Shown: positions 31,249-42,080 of the stretch, piece by piece
How the letters are laid out: each line of letters opens with the position of its first letter
How positions within the stretch are numbered: position 1 is the stretch's first letter
Source: Effrenium voratum
Lineage: Eukaryota; Sar; Dinophyceae; Suessiales; Symbiodiniaceae
DNA: 64,000 nucleotides
Assembly (NCBI GenBank): GCA_963377175.1
Contig: CAUJNA010001518.1
Span: 1-64,000, forward strand
Direction of reading: 5' to 3'
Made by a program: the position numbers and the translations under genes
Notes under the pieces: generated by a model
What the model was told of the DNA's origin: nothing
Databases searched by the model: none
The model's input: only the letters and a program-made list of their open reading frames with translations

Positions 31249-31432
31249 GTCGCATCCCTCTTCGCCCTGAAGCGCGAGACCCGCGGGCATCGCCAGGTCT
31301 GGGACGCGCTGCTCTACCGCGCCACCTTGCTGCGGGGGGAGTTCCGGCCCAAGGATCTGGCGCTGACCCTGGACTCGCTGGCCGGGGCCTCGACATGGCC
31401 AGCCGCGTTTCTGGTGGCCATGGGTTGCATTC
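31249..31432 (+). CDS. Candidate exon, OPR/FASTK-like repeat
   Basis: The frame reads LKRETRGHRQVWDALL then YRATLLRGEFRPKDLAL and TLDSLAGASTWPAAFL. The W-x-x-L-x-x-R-A and F-x-P-x-D-L-A-x-T-L-x-x-L-A pattern is typical of helical OPR/FASTK repeats. GC-rich codons contrast with the surrounding intronic repeats. Confidence 0.5.
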
Positions 31433-31439
31433 CAGTGAA

Positions 31440-31531
31440 CATCCCAACCCAACCACAAAAAATATAGGTTCTAAAATGGGCGGTGAATTCACCTACCCCA
31501 AAATGGTACCATTGATTTTGACCCACAGCCA
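31440..31531. mobile_element. Family II inverted-repeat element, copy a
   Basis: The right end, ACCATTGATTTTGACCCACAGCC, and the inner GGTTCTAAAATGGG and TACCCCAAAATGGTACC are shared with the reverse of copies b and c. The left end, CCCAACCACAAAAA, is diverged. It directly follows the exon at 31249-31432. Confidence 0.65.
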
Positions 31532-31909
31532 AGTGGCTCCATATTGGGGTGGATGAACATCCATTTGATTGCCACCCATTTTGAGGTTGATCGGGGGTTT
31601 TGTTGGGTTTTGGACCCCAACAAGGGTCATTTCGAAATTCGTGTCCATATTGTACATCGAGTCTTGCAGGGGTCCCACCATCAGCTGGAGAGGGGCATAC
31701 GGACGACTAGTCCCAAAAGGACATTTTTCTTGGACCCAACAAGGTTGTTTCGAAATTCGTGTCCATACTGTACATTGAGTTTGGCAGGGTTCCCAACATT
31801 TCCGTAAGTCAAACATCACCTTGTGGTCCTTTGAAAGGGAAACCAAAGGGAAGACCAAAGCCCATGGCACCCCCGGATTCTAACACACCCCCGATCTTGC
31901 CATCTGGGT

Positions 31910-32000
31910 ATGGCTCAAAATGAAACAGGAGGGACAAACCGCAGGTTTTGGTCCATGTTTCCTACCGGGGTTCCGTTTTGGTACCGGTTTTTGGAGCCGA
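31910..32000. mobile_element. Family I inverted-repeat element, copy a (reverse)
   Basis: TATGGCTCAAAATGAAAC at the left, GTACCGGTTTTTGGAGCC at the right. The inner CCGCAGGTTTTGGTCCATGTTTCC is the reverse of the block in copies b and d. Confidence 0.75.
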
Positions 32001-32030
32001 AGCCATCTCATCCCAAGACATACCGCTAAT

Positions 32031-32300
32031 CTTTCTCTCAGCTGTATTGGCCCAACTTATGAGCCTTGCGTCGATGCCCCTTTGCGGCTTGCAGCTTGGC
32101 AAGCAGATGGTGCCTCAGAAATGGCGCGTCCTGTCCGTTTGCAAGGTCACGTATCGCCTGACATGGCGTATTATGGCGGGGGCTTTCCTTCGCCACAAAT
32201 GTCACCGCAGATGGGTATGCCCATGGGTATGCCCATGGGTATGCCCATGGGTATGCCCATGGGTGCACCACCACAGATGGCAATGGCGCATTTGCAAAAC
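32031..32300 (+). CDS. Candidate exon with Gly-Met-Pro-Met repeats
   Basis: The exon follows the acceptor CTTTCTCTCAG. The frame reads CIGPTYEPCVDAPLRL, then MAYYGGGFPSPQMSPQM and four to five GMPM repeats (12-base unit ATGGGTATGCCC) and APPQMAMAHLQN. A flexible Pro/Met linker is likely; it may belong to the large gene or to another one. Confidence 0.4.
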
Positions 32301-32689
32301 GTCGCCTGGCACGCGGTCAGATCATGGCTTTCCGCAAGTGCGTTTTTTTCTTTCTCCTTTTTTCCGCAATGCACCTGAGACCAGATTTGCCGGCTTTTGA
32401 AGTGGAGCTGAGGTGACGCATGCGAGCATCAAAGAGGAGGTGCGCTTTGTGGAGGCCATCACTGCTGCGCTAGGGCAAGAGATTGAAATGGCCAACAAGT
32501 GCTCCACTGAGTGATGTGTGTTGACTCTAGACCCATCACTTGATTGATGGACAATCTCAAATGCAGCCACCAGAGGTACAAGATTCTTGACAGCAAAACC
32601 GATCCTTGGCTGCAACGTGATCTGCCGATGAGTCTTTCACATGAAACAAGCACAGAGACAGAGACGCAATGAGCTGACATTCTTTGCAT

Positions 32690-32793
32690 ATGGCTGTGGC
32701 TCAAAAAACCGGCACCAAAATCAACCCTGGTAAGTGGACACGGGTACCAAATCCTGCGGTTTGCCCTTCTTGTTTACTTCTGAGCCACACCCA
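32690..32793. mobile_element. Family I inverted-repeat element, copy b
   Basis: ATGGCTGTGGCTCAAAAAAC at the left pairs with TTCTGAGCCACACCCA at the right. Confidence 0.75.
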
Positions 32794-32964
32794 TTTGCTT
32801 TGGATCCTTTTGGTGTGGTCGTTGGAGAGCGGGACTCTGGACGAGGGTGGCGACATTTTCTATGCGGTGGAAAGCACTGATTGCCTGAGTCGGCAGATCA
32901 AGCAATGCTGCCCTGATTGCGCGCCATGGAATGTTGAAATGTTGCTTCTTGGCTCCAAATACAA

Positions 32965-33059
32965 ATGGCCATGGGTCAAAACCAATGGTACCATTTTGGG
33001 ACGGATGAACACCCATGTATTTTGCTGTTCAGGGGTGCAGGGTTTTGACCCACAGCCAA
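32965..33059. mobile_element. Family II inverted-repeat element, copy b
   Basis: TGGCCATGGGTCAAAACC at the left pairs with GGGTTTTGACCCACAGCCA at the right. The inner AATGGTACCATTTTGGGACGG relates it to copy a. Confidence 0.8.
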
Positions 33060-34073
33060 ATTTTGCTGTGGGATCTTTATTCTGTTTCTTCGCATTCGGC
33101 AAAGCATGTTGCCATGTTACCTGAGGTACGCGAACGCCCCGGCTTTTAAGCTCGAAAAGCCGTGGACTGCTACATGTTGCTTGGAATCATAGTGCTTTTG
33201 TTGAGCTTCTTGCTCATGAGTTGCGCTACGCACTGCATCGAGGTTGCTGTTTCAATCGCCCTATTGTGAGCGTCACAGACATGGCCGGGGTTCCAGTCGG
33301 CCACGTGGTGGACCCGTTCACCTGTTGCAATTTGGTCTTTCATGCGAAGGACCGGTTTCTTATGAGAGTCAGACCAAGTTATTTGCCCCAAGAGTGCGGT
33401 TCACAGAGAATTGCAATTCAATATACGTATTCCTGAATGATCACTTCTAATTCGGTCCTTAGAGAGCGTGATTGTTGCTGATTGTGGCACGACATGAGCA
33501 TCTGGAAACAACACTACTTTGTTTGGGGAGGTTCTTTTGACTCCCCCACAGCAGACATGGAGCAGGGTGGCCAGCTAATTTCATTTCGACTCCTCTTGCT
33601 TGCCAAGTCTTCCAATACGAGTGTTGAATGGTATAAGGTGTGGCATCCTTTTCCAAGCGAGACAACGGTGGTGTGCAAAGGGATCTAAGATGCTGAATTG
33701 TAGGTTTCGGGGTTTGACACGTTAGCCTGATTTGCTTCTTTCGGAGTGCTCCCTTCGGGTGCTTGTGGCGCGGAAAGGACTACGAAGATAGAGACATTGT
33801 GACCATCGATGGCGGATGCTGCCAACTCGGTCTTTGTTGCCCCTTCCCTTGTGGGCCGTGTTCGAGAGTGACTTTTGCCATCAAGAGCCTTGGTTCGAGT
33901 ACCTCTTGTCTCTGAAACTTGGGCAGCGCTTTTGTCCATCTTTGCAGGGATGGGCAGTAAGGACTCCTGATGGGCGAGAGATTGGGGAGATCGTCAAGAA
34001 GATTTCTTGCTGCAAGTGGCTTGCAGCTCCTGATGTAGACAACTACCATATCGAGTTTGGGGAGGCGCACACC

Positions 34074-34222
34074 TGAGCCCACAATCAAAACCCGGGTAGA
34101 TGAAGGCTAGTAAGGGGCAGTCCCAGCCAGAGATAGTTGCGGATATCCATCCGCCTTCTTAATTCTTGAAGCATGGTTCTGGGATTTCGACCATTTTAAT
34201 ACCGGGTTTTGATTGTGACTCA
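34074..34222. mobile_element. Family III inverted-repeat element, copy a
   Basis: 149 bp bounded by TGAGCCCACAATCAAAACCCGGG and TACCGGGTTTTGATTGTGACTCA-type ends (about 20 paired bases). The inner part contains GTAGATGAAGG and CCTTCTTAATTCTT. Confidence 0.85.
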
Positions 34223-34383
34223 CCTCAAGTGGATCAACGCGTTTGCATTCTTGCATTTTTTCATGCCAACAAGTTGGACCTGGCCGTATGCGCGCATGCA
34301 GGTGGGCCATCCTGCGGCAAAGCTCATGGTGATGGCAGTGGCGATCTTCATGGAGACTTGGCTCGCAAAGTGAGCCCGGCAAA

Positions 34384-34479
34384 ATGGCTGTGGCTCAAAA
34401 ACATGTACCAACATGGCACCTTGGTAGATCGGACCAAAGACTAAAACCTGCGTAACCCTGCTCTTTAATTCTGAGCCCC
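34384..34479. mobile_element. Family I inverted-repeat element, copy c
   Basis: ATGGCTGTGGCTCAAAAAC at the left, TAATTCTGAGCCCC at the right. The inner GGACCAAAGACTAAAACCTGCG is related to copy d. Confidence 0.75.
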
Positions 34480-34880
34480 TTGCAAAATGGTTTGACTCGG
34501 ACCTGGCCATGGACTTGGGGGGAAGCAGCGACTGAGCCATGAGTGTGAAGTTGGGATTGCTCCGGAATGGACGATACTGCTCAGGGGTGTTTCCACTTTT
34601 GGAGGGATTCAACTCGGATCAGTTTGGTCGTTACCCGAAGTGCAGCACGGCGTTGAGTGACAGGGGGTTTTCACCCTTTTCCTCTTCTTCTGGGAGGCCG
34701 AACGGAGGCGTGTACCTGCTCTTTTTGCGCTCTTGCGTGTTCTGCTCTCCCAACCCTGTCGCTCTCAGTTCCCACTCTGGCTTCGGACACCTTCTTGGGC
34801 TTCCCTCGTTTTATCCTGAGGCATCAAACATCCAGCAAAAGGTTTCAAGAGCCCCTCTCAAATTTTCGGATCTGACTCTA

Positions 34881-34955
34881 GGACTTCAAGTACTTCAACG
34901 AGAACTCGCGCGACGATGACGGCGGCCTTATCGGAGCCATCACCGACACAGAATG
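34881..34955 (+). CDS. Candidate short exon
   Basis: After TGACTCTAG the frame reads DFKYFNENSRDDDGGL then IGAITDTE. It is short, acidic and open, on the same strand as neighbouring exons. No family. Confidence 0.3.
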
Positions 34956-35209
34956 AGCCGTGCACGAAGGTTGATTGCTCAAAAGCGGCAAGAAAAAGTC
35001 AAGCTTTGTCAACCCAGCGCGCTTGTGGATGTGAGCTTCGGTCAAAAATCCAGGAATGGGGGGGGGATTGACATGGAGGGCTCTCTAAGTTTTTCCAAGA
35101 AAGCAAGGGGACTCCCGGATTTCTCCTTCGTGGCAAACGACGTAAATTTTGACCGTGGCGGTGGGTGCAAGACGGCTCAGTAGTCTGCATACATTTAGCA
35201 GAGTCGAGT

Positions 35210-35285
35210 TGGTTGCGCCAAGGCCCGCATCAGGTACAAGGACTCGGCAGTATTAGACTACCTCCTCCAGGAGGCAATGCATTTG
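35210..35285 (+). CDS. Candidate short exon
   Basis: The frame reads AKARIRYKDSAVLDYL then LQEAMHL, helical. A second possible exon follows at 35428-35514 (VRNKARRFLVRDASLL, LMLVSDLDF). Confidence 0.3.
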
Positions 35286-36689
35286 AGGTCGAAACGCCCT
35301 TAGGCTGCGGCCAAAAGGCCCTTTGAAAGGGAGAGGAAAGAGAGGCATAAGGATGTCCGGACAGATACCTATGATCAGGACCGTAACGATACCTATGATC
35401 AGGACCGTAACGAGGTTTTGGCCGGGCCCAGTTTGCAGGTTCGAAACAAGGCTCGGCGCTTCCTGGTTCGCGATGCCTCTCTGCTGCTGATGCTCGTCAG
35501 CGATCTCGATTTTTGAGCGTCTCGCAGGTGTTCCAAGACGGAGGGGCGGGTCAACAGCCGAAGGTTGACCCCATAACAAAGCGAGCCAAGTTCATAAGGG
35601 GAGTGTTCGGCTGGGTTTGGCTGGGAATCACGATTCCCCCCGATGAAAAACAACTGGGGTTTGTTGTTCATATCGGGTCAACATTCCTTGTCTCAGTTCC
35701 AGTTTTGGAGCCAAGCCTCGACTTTTGTTCAGCACGGTCCTCAGTGATATGCACCCGGGGAACCTGGTAAATGGAAACAAGGACTAAAACCTGCAGTCCG
35801 ATGTTTGGTGGTTTAATTTGGACCCATACCCATTTGGAAGATAGCCCTTCCGTGTGGATCCGAAAGAAACTATTCATTTTTGGTCGTCTTAGGGATGCTT
35901 TCAGTTCCCTTGACTGCCAATATGTTTTGGCTAGTCTACGGTTTGGGGAGGGCATGGGGGCAAAAACCGGAGTGGACATTCCATTTTCCCATAGAGAGAG
36001 AGGTTTGTTTCCCCCACACGAAAAAAGAAGTACATTTCCGGTTGATCATAGAACTTTACACCAACCTGAAAAGGGGTATTCTGAAAAGTCCCACTGTTTG
36101 GAGTTGCTTCAAGGTGGACTTGGACGTTAGCTTCGGGACAGCTTGGGGCAAAGGATGAGCCGCGCCGCAATCAAGGCCCAAGGAAGTGAAGGTTAGTACC
36201 GATTCTTTACATGGGTTTTGGGCAGACCACTTCACTAACAAGTTTATGACTACGGCTCTGTGGCTTGAGCTTGATATAAAGTCATTGCCACCCCGACCAG
36301 TTTTTGGTGAGGCAAGACCCCCGGCCCTACTGGGACTGTCTACGTCTATGTCAGATGGGGCACTTTCTTAAAAACGACCAAGCACGAGCGGCCGAATGTC
36401 AGCGCTGGTGCCCCCTTGTGCCTTCCATTCGAAGTTATTTTTGAAGGGTGTGCATGCGGGGCGGCCGATCCATCCTTTCCTCAGGGATCTCTGTGGTGGT
36501 TGAGGGGAGGTGATTTCGACGGGCCATCTCCGTTTCCATCTTTCCTTTGGCGAAGACTCGAACAATGGAATCTTCCGGGGAGTGAAGACCCTTTAGAGTA
36601 ACATTGGCAAACCATGGGACTCCCCAAACTATGGAACCCCCATACCGGATGGCCATACCAACAGAGACCCAACGGCGACACCCCAGCAC

Positions 36690-36812
36690 CTCCTCCCGCG
36701 CGATCCCAGGAACGCCTTGGCCAAGTTCGGGCTGCGCGACGAGCTGCTGCTGCGGAGCTTGCTGCCTCCGCTGCTGCGGCGGATCACGGAGCAGTCCAAG
36801 CAAGAGGACGTT
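36690..36812 (+). CDS. Candidate exon, OPR/FASTK-like repeat
   Basis: The frame reads LLPRDPRNALAKFGLRD then ELLLRSLLPPLLRRITE and QSKQEDVERG. NALAKFGLRDELLLRSLLPPLL follows the A-L-A-K-L-G-x-R-D-x-x-L-L pattern of FASTK/OPR repeats closely. It is the best repeat-like exon in the locus. Confidence 0.5.
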
Positions 36813-36930
36813 GAAAGAGGGGGAAGCTCCCTGTGGACTGGGCTAAAGGGGTGAACAAGCCTTGCCGCTGGAAGTTCTCAACTGTTTGCGGGATTGCTGA
36901 GGACAGCTTAAAACAAGAAAGGTCCAGCCT

Positions 36931-37029
36931 CATAGGTGTCCTTTTTGGTCGAAAAATAGCATGGGGTTTCCCTGGTGGTTTAATCATCTACTAGGGTAAC
37001 CCATGTATTTCCCCTAAAGGACACCTATG
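36931..37029. mobile_element. Family IV inverted-repeat element, copy a
   Basis: 99 bp bounded by CATAGGTGTCCTTT and its exact complement AAAGGACACCTATG. The inner part has TTTCCCTGGTGGTTTAATCATCTACTAGGG, which recurs in the other copies. Confidence 0.85.
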
Positions 37030-37153
37030 TGAAAGAGGGGAAGCTGCCCGGAGCCGAATTTGGTTGGTGCGGACAGTCTTGGGTCTGAGGCTTTGACACT
37101 TTTTCTTTTGGATGGTTTGGGTGAATGCAGCGTGGAGGACAAAAAACACTAGT

Positions 37154-37287
37154 TGAGCCACAATCAAAACCCGGTAGATGAAGGATTGTAAGGGACAATC
37201 CCAAGCAGAAACAGCTGCGGCCGCCTTCTTACTTCTTTACATGGTTTTGGGTAGACCATTTTAATACCGGGCGTTGATTATGACTCA
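37154..37287. mobile_element. Family III inverted-repeat element, copy b
   Basis: Ends TGAGCCACAATCAAAACCCGG and ACCGGGCGTTGATTATGACTCA. The inner GTAGATGAAGG, CCGCCTTCTTACTTCTT and ATGGTTTTGGGTAGACCATT are shared with copies a and c. Confidence 0.85.
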
Positions 37288-37904
37288 GTTGGGAGTGGTG
37301 CATGGTTTGTCCATCATGAGGTGCGAAAAGGGCCAGAAGCCTCATTATTGTAGTTTTGTTGTTTGTGAGGCTTTGGAAGGTTTCTGGGTTTGGGTGTCTT
37401 CCTTTCTGGCTGCCACCTGCCACACCTGCAACACAACAGACATTAACCACTACAGCCACCATAGGCTGAACCCTACACAACCTTGGCAAGCTTAACAGGC
37501 TCAACAACCTTAACAACAAGGTAGAGTTCGTCTTTCGCTCCCATGTCATACACTGCCAAAAATGGTTCAGAGCAGAGGTTCGACCAGAGAAAAGACGCGC
37601 ACAAAGTGCTGCAGCGCTGAGCGGGTGTAGGGTGTACTTACCATTTGGCAGGCGTGTGTGTAGCACTGCGCAGGTGCACTTGAGCGGGTGTGCTTGCCGT
37701 TTGGCAGGTGTGTGTGTGTGTGAAGTGCTGAGTTGGCGCTGTTGCGCGGTTTCCATTTAGCAGGTGTGTACGTGTGTGCGCGCGCAGTGCTGAGCGGGCG
37801 CTTGCGCGGGTGCAATGATGCGAGCATTTTTTTCCAAGGGTTACGAAGTGGGCGGCGCGCCAACAACAACGGCAACCAAAACAACCTGAAAAGCGTGAAC
37901 GTAT

Positions 37905-37925
37905 TCATCATCATCGTCGTCGTCG

Positions 37926-37967
<42 letters not shown>

Positions 37968-38030
37968 GCATCATCAGCACCATCATCATCACCATCATCA
38001 TCACCATCATCATCATCATCAGAATCATCA
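37905..38030. repeat. (ATC)n microsatellite
   Basis: About 125 bases of ATC/GTC/ACC triplets. The reverse strand reads as poly-Asp and is not taken as coding. Confidence 0.95.
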
Positions 38031-38580
38031 TCGCCTCCTTTGGCAAGACCAACTTTCAAGTATTGTTTGAGCATTTGTGCTTGATGGGCTTCTTGCGTGG
38101 GGCAGATGTTCTTAACGGCAGATGTTCTTAACCTTCGCAGCACTCAGCGTGCAGGAGTTGTCACTACTCGCTCTCTCCTATGCCAGGCAGGAGAATCGAA
38201 GCTTTCGTTTGCTCATGCTGCTCCGAGCCTGAATGCAATGACCACACCACCTTCAGGCAGCAAATTGGGCTTGGCTTCCACCAAATTTCCTGCTCCACAG
38301 GGACTGTAGAACATCCCTGCTGATCAGTGCACTGAATTTGAGGCTTTCAGATCCAAGCCGCGATCCAGTGTTCGATCGGATTGTGGCATCACTTACACCT
38401 CGCAGCCTGTCTGAACTCGCAAGAGGCATATTTTGGACCTGAAGTTTTGAAACCTTCCGCTTGGCTGAGGTATGAACCGAATTGACGACGGCCACACGCT
38501 GTCCCTTCTCGCTTGTGCTTTCTCTCGTGCCACAGTGAGGCGCGTCAGATTGATTGACGCATGCCAAGATGTGTTCTTTT

Positions 38581-38655
38581 GACAGGCAGGCTCAGCCGGA
38601 GGAGCTGGAGGATGCAGGCTCAAGCCAGCAACAGCTGTATGCCATTCTTGTTTGC
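38581..38655 (+). CDS. Candidate exon
   Basis: The frame reads DRQAQPEELEDAGSSQQ then QLYAILVCGR, acidic then helical, consistent in style with the large gene. A competing basic frame exists. Confidence 0.3.
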
Positions 38656-40943
38656 GGGAGATCTGAGTTTCCTCCTCTTTTCCCAATCTTGGCAGGAGAT
38701 TCCGTTTGACCGTGCGGCTTGTGCTTCCGGGTCTTCTGGCTTTGCACGGCCCAGGGGAGAAGGAAGAGTCCATCCAGCCTCTCTTCCTGCCAGAGGCCGC
38801 AACCTTTGGACGTCTAAGATTTGGGCAGACAATCAAAACCCGAAGTGAAGGTCAAGGGACGCATCCCAACCATAGGTTTGGATAATCGCCCCTGCTCCTG
38901 GTGGTTTGGTGGTACAGCTCTTTGGTCCTCTTGAGGGAGCGAACCATTTTGTCCGAAGCGCAATCATTGTTTCCTGAAGTAGGCAGTCTCCAATACTGGT
39001 GATCTTCTTCCGGTTCCGTTCAACGCCATCCAAGCAAGGGTCCTTGATTCCAGGACCTTCCCATACACGCAGGAGACAAGAAGTGCTCAAAAAAGACATG
39101 TTGCAGCCTGATGCCTGATTCCGATACTGATGGTTTTGTTACGTGCACCAAGCTTGGATGGTGATGGCTGAAAGAGCAAGAAACTGTAGGAGGCGGTTGC
39201 GGTATGCTGTAGTTGTTCAGCAGATGTGTGTGGTTGGTGGCGCAGTGTCACAGCTTGCTTGAATGGATGCAAGGCTGACGGCGAATGTTCACATCTGGCG
39301 TTCATAGAAATGTTGCTGGAGCAATGCCCGACCCTCAATCGCATTTTGCAGCTATGGTCATGGTCTCATGGACCCTCATACATGTTCCATGAGGTCAAAG
39401 GCACATCCTAGCTTTTCGTGGCTCTGATGTGACTTGGCTGCATCTTGTTTTAGTGCCTTTGGTTCGACTTACCCAATGCACAGTGCCCAACCTTATGAGA
39501 TGCAGTACAGGATCCTTTTGGTGAGGTCACTCTGAACCTGTTCAAGGGTTGGGGTAAGTGTTTTCTGAGCGCCATTTGTCGTTTGTCATTTGATCTTCAA
39601 GCACCGGATTGTCCAAGCACAACCTGAGGGTGTCAAAGTCACGCCTGGGTGATAAGGGCTGCTTGCCTTACTTGGGATTTGTTCCCGCTCTCTTCTGTTT
39701 CCCCGCCAGCAGTTTTCGAGAGTACCGGTTTTGCACATGGGCTTGAAGGGAGAGCCAAGGGAAATCGCCCTTGTGGGTTCTCATATTTGGAGACACGGCC
39801 ATGGCCGAGAGCAACATCTGGAGTTCTCTTCCATTTCGACTGCGAGGTTCTGCATTTGTGCTTGGCGCTGGCCAATTTGACGCGCACGGGTCAAGGCGAT
39901 GTGATTCCGTGCGGGTGCCAAGTTCTTGAGACAACTTGGACTTGGGACTTCGGGCCGCCCAAAAAAGAAAGCAGCTTGCGATGAAGGCGTCGGGGATGAA
40001 ACCTAGAGCAGCTAGCGACCCGCATGAAGTGAACTAGAGACTCCCATGAAGTGGATGGGGTGAGAAGAAACCCGCATGCAACCTCTTGGAACTTGTCCCT
40101 ATCTTTGACTACAACCTCATGAGCAGATGAAGGTGGCTCCTAACGAAAGGGACAGTTGGCCGGCTCAATTGATCCAGTTTATCTGCGGAATCCTGCCGAA
40201 TGCTGCCGAATTGCTGTGCAGCGAGTCTTGCCAGGGTCGAGCTTCAATTGCCAGCTACCCTACTAAGCGCCGAGTTGAAGCTCCCAGAATGAATGAGTAG
40301 GGACCATTGAAGGCTGTTTGGCGAAACATAATTGAGACTCATTATGTCCTTTGACAACCTGGAGAAGGCCAAAATGTACTGGCCTCTACATCAGAGGCAC
40401 TCAATCAATCATTGGATCGTCGCACTGGGAGTCTGCCGGCGTCGCATCGAAGTGTTCGCAGGCCGCGGCTACTCCCCCGTTTGGCGAAGCGCCTTGACGC
40501 TGGGAATCCCAGATGAGGGTTTGCGCGAAATAGGAATCGGGCCCCTGAGGGTTTCCGGTAAATGGCGACCAGAAAATGGTCCACCATTTTGAGAACTGCT
40601 CAGATGGTTTCTTGGGGTCACAGGGGGTTCTCGCAAACAGCCAGCGCGGAAACTGGTGGATCCGCTTGCAAATGGAAAGCTTCAAGATATCTTCGGCGAG
40701 AAGTGCCATTTCGGCCCAGCGTTCTGTTCCAGAAGCATCCACGGATGCTGAGAATATGTTTTTTCCTGCTTGCAGGAAATGTGTCTATCTAAAATGTAGG
40801 GCCGTTTGGAGGGCTCGTTTTTTGATACACAACTAAGTTTCAGCATCTTTTGTTGCCTTGTACGGTAGTGAGCCTGGAATTTGCGTAGAGGCTATGATCC
40901 GCTCACAGAAACAGCCACAAAAAACTCTGGTTGGTCCACGTCA

Positions 40944-41042
40944 GCTGCCCACCCCCGTGAGGCCCTGTACTACGAGCTGCTGCCCGGACAGTTTGTCCGC
41001 TTCCTCGAGCTTTTCCCGTACTTGCCGGAGCTTGAGGCTGGC
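40944..41042 (+). CDS. Candidate exon, OPR-like repeat
   Basis: After CCACGTCAG the frame reads AAHPREALYYELLPGQ then FVRFLELFPYLPELEA. ALYYELL...FVRFLELFPYL has the helix-turn-helix rhythm of the other exons. Confidence 0.45.
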
Positions 41043-41248
41043 CGGACTTCATGTCCAGACGATAGAAACTCGGGCCTCGCTCTTTTTCTCCATTGGTATT
41101 TGATCGCTTCTCCGGGTTTCGAACTTCAATGGCGCTCTTCTTGCTGCCATTGGGTGCAGCAGTGCGGGGCGGCGTGGACGTGGACATTCTAAGCGAACTC
41201 TTGGAATTCGCAAAATAGCGTTTGGGCTGCAGCACGAACACACGAAGA

Positions 41249-41361
41249 GCATAGGGGTCCCTTTTTGGTTGTTTTGGTAGAAAATTAGATGGCCCTGGTT
41301 TACCTGGTGGTTTCATCATCTACCAGGGAAATCCATCTATTTGCCCTAAAAGGACACCTCT
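41249..41361. mobile_element. Family IV inverted-repeat element, copy b
   Basis: Starts CATAGGGGTCCCTTTTTGG and ends CCTAAAAGGACACCTCT. The centre, CCTGGTGGTTTCATCATCTACCAGGG, matches copy a. Confidence 0.8.
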
Positions 41362-41454
41362 AGCGAAGAGTGGTCCTCACCTACCCCCCATGGACTTTGG
41401 TTTTCACCACAGGGAAATCAGGTCGCCGAGCCGCCGTGAGCTCAGCCCTGTCAG

Positions 41455-41530
41455 GAATCCTGTGGTCCTCGCATCCTGGACGAGTTGGCCTACAGGGCCA
41501 GGGAAGTGATGCCAAGGCTGGGCAGGCGAG
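41455..41530 (+). CDS. Candidate exon, OPR-like repeat
   Basis: The frame reads PRILDELAYRAREVMPR then LGRR, immediately followed by AT-rich repeat DNA. The L-D-E-L-A-x-R-A pattern is similar to the exon at 31249. Confidence 0.4.
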
Positions 41531-41990
41531 TTCATTATCCTATCATTTTCATCATTATATTCATTATCGTGTCCGTCATTATAAGGACAATTATCATTAT
41601 CATCATCAGAACTATCGGCATTGTTGGTCTTATCCTTCTTATCAGTGAAAGCAAAAACACATTGCTGTCACTAGCAATATTGTTGGCAGTATTATCGTCA
41701 TTCTCACTAGTATCAAGGTTGTCAATAATATCATTGTGGCCATGATTGTCACAATCCTTATTATTGCTTCATTCGTACCGTCACTGTTACTATTTTGTCA
41801 CTGGTACCGGTGTTATCATGATTGCCAGTACCATCTTTGTTGGCATTGTGAGCATTATTTGCAATCCTATCATTATTAGCATTAGTAGCCTTGTGAGCGT
41901 CGGTATCATAGTTTTTAGCAATCAATATTGTTATCATTGCGTCACTAGTACTATCATCATCCTGAGTATCATTTTTGTTGTTACAAGTCC
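41531..41990. repeat. Degenerate ATCATT/GTCATTAT-rich tract
   Basis: About 450 bases of diverged TCATTAT/ATTGTTATCA steps, AT-rich and T-rich on the plus strand. Open frames here give only Ile/Ser/Val strings. It is probably a decayed microsatellite within an intron, bracketed by two candidate exons. Confidence 0.75.
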
Positions 41991-42080
41991 GCTGTTCAGG
42001 TCGTGCTTGCCCATGCTGCGGGCGGCCTTCAGACTGAAGCATGCGGGGGTCTCGGACAGAAAGCCAGATATGTGTGACAG
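41988..42080 (+). CDS. Candidate exon
   Basis: The frame reads SPLFRSCLPMLRAAFR then LKHAGVSDRKPDMCDR and ends at CAG|GTTAAG, a good donor. A further candidate follows at 42270-42370 (RRRAGALGELGDMDDE). Confidence 0.4.

Noticed and set aside
37567..38143. Met- or Asp-rich ORFs on the minus strand
   Set aside because: They arise from the ATC microsatellite.
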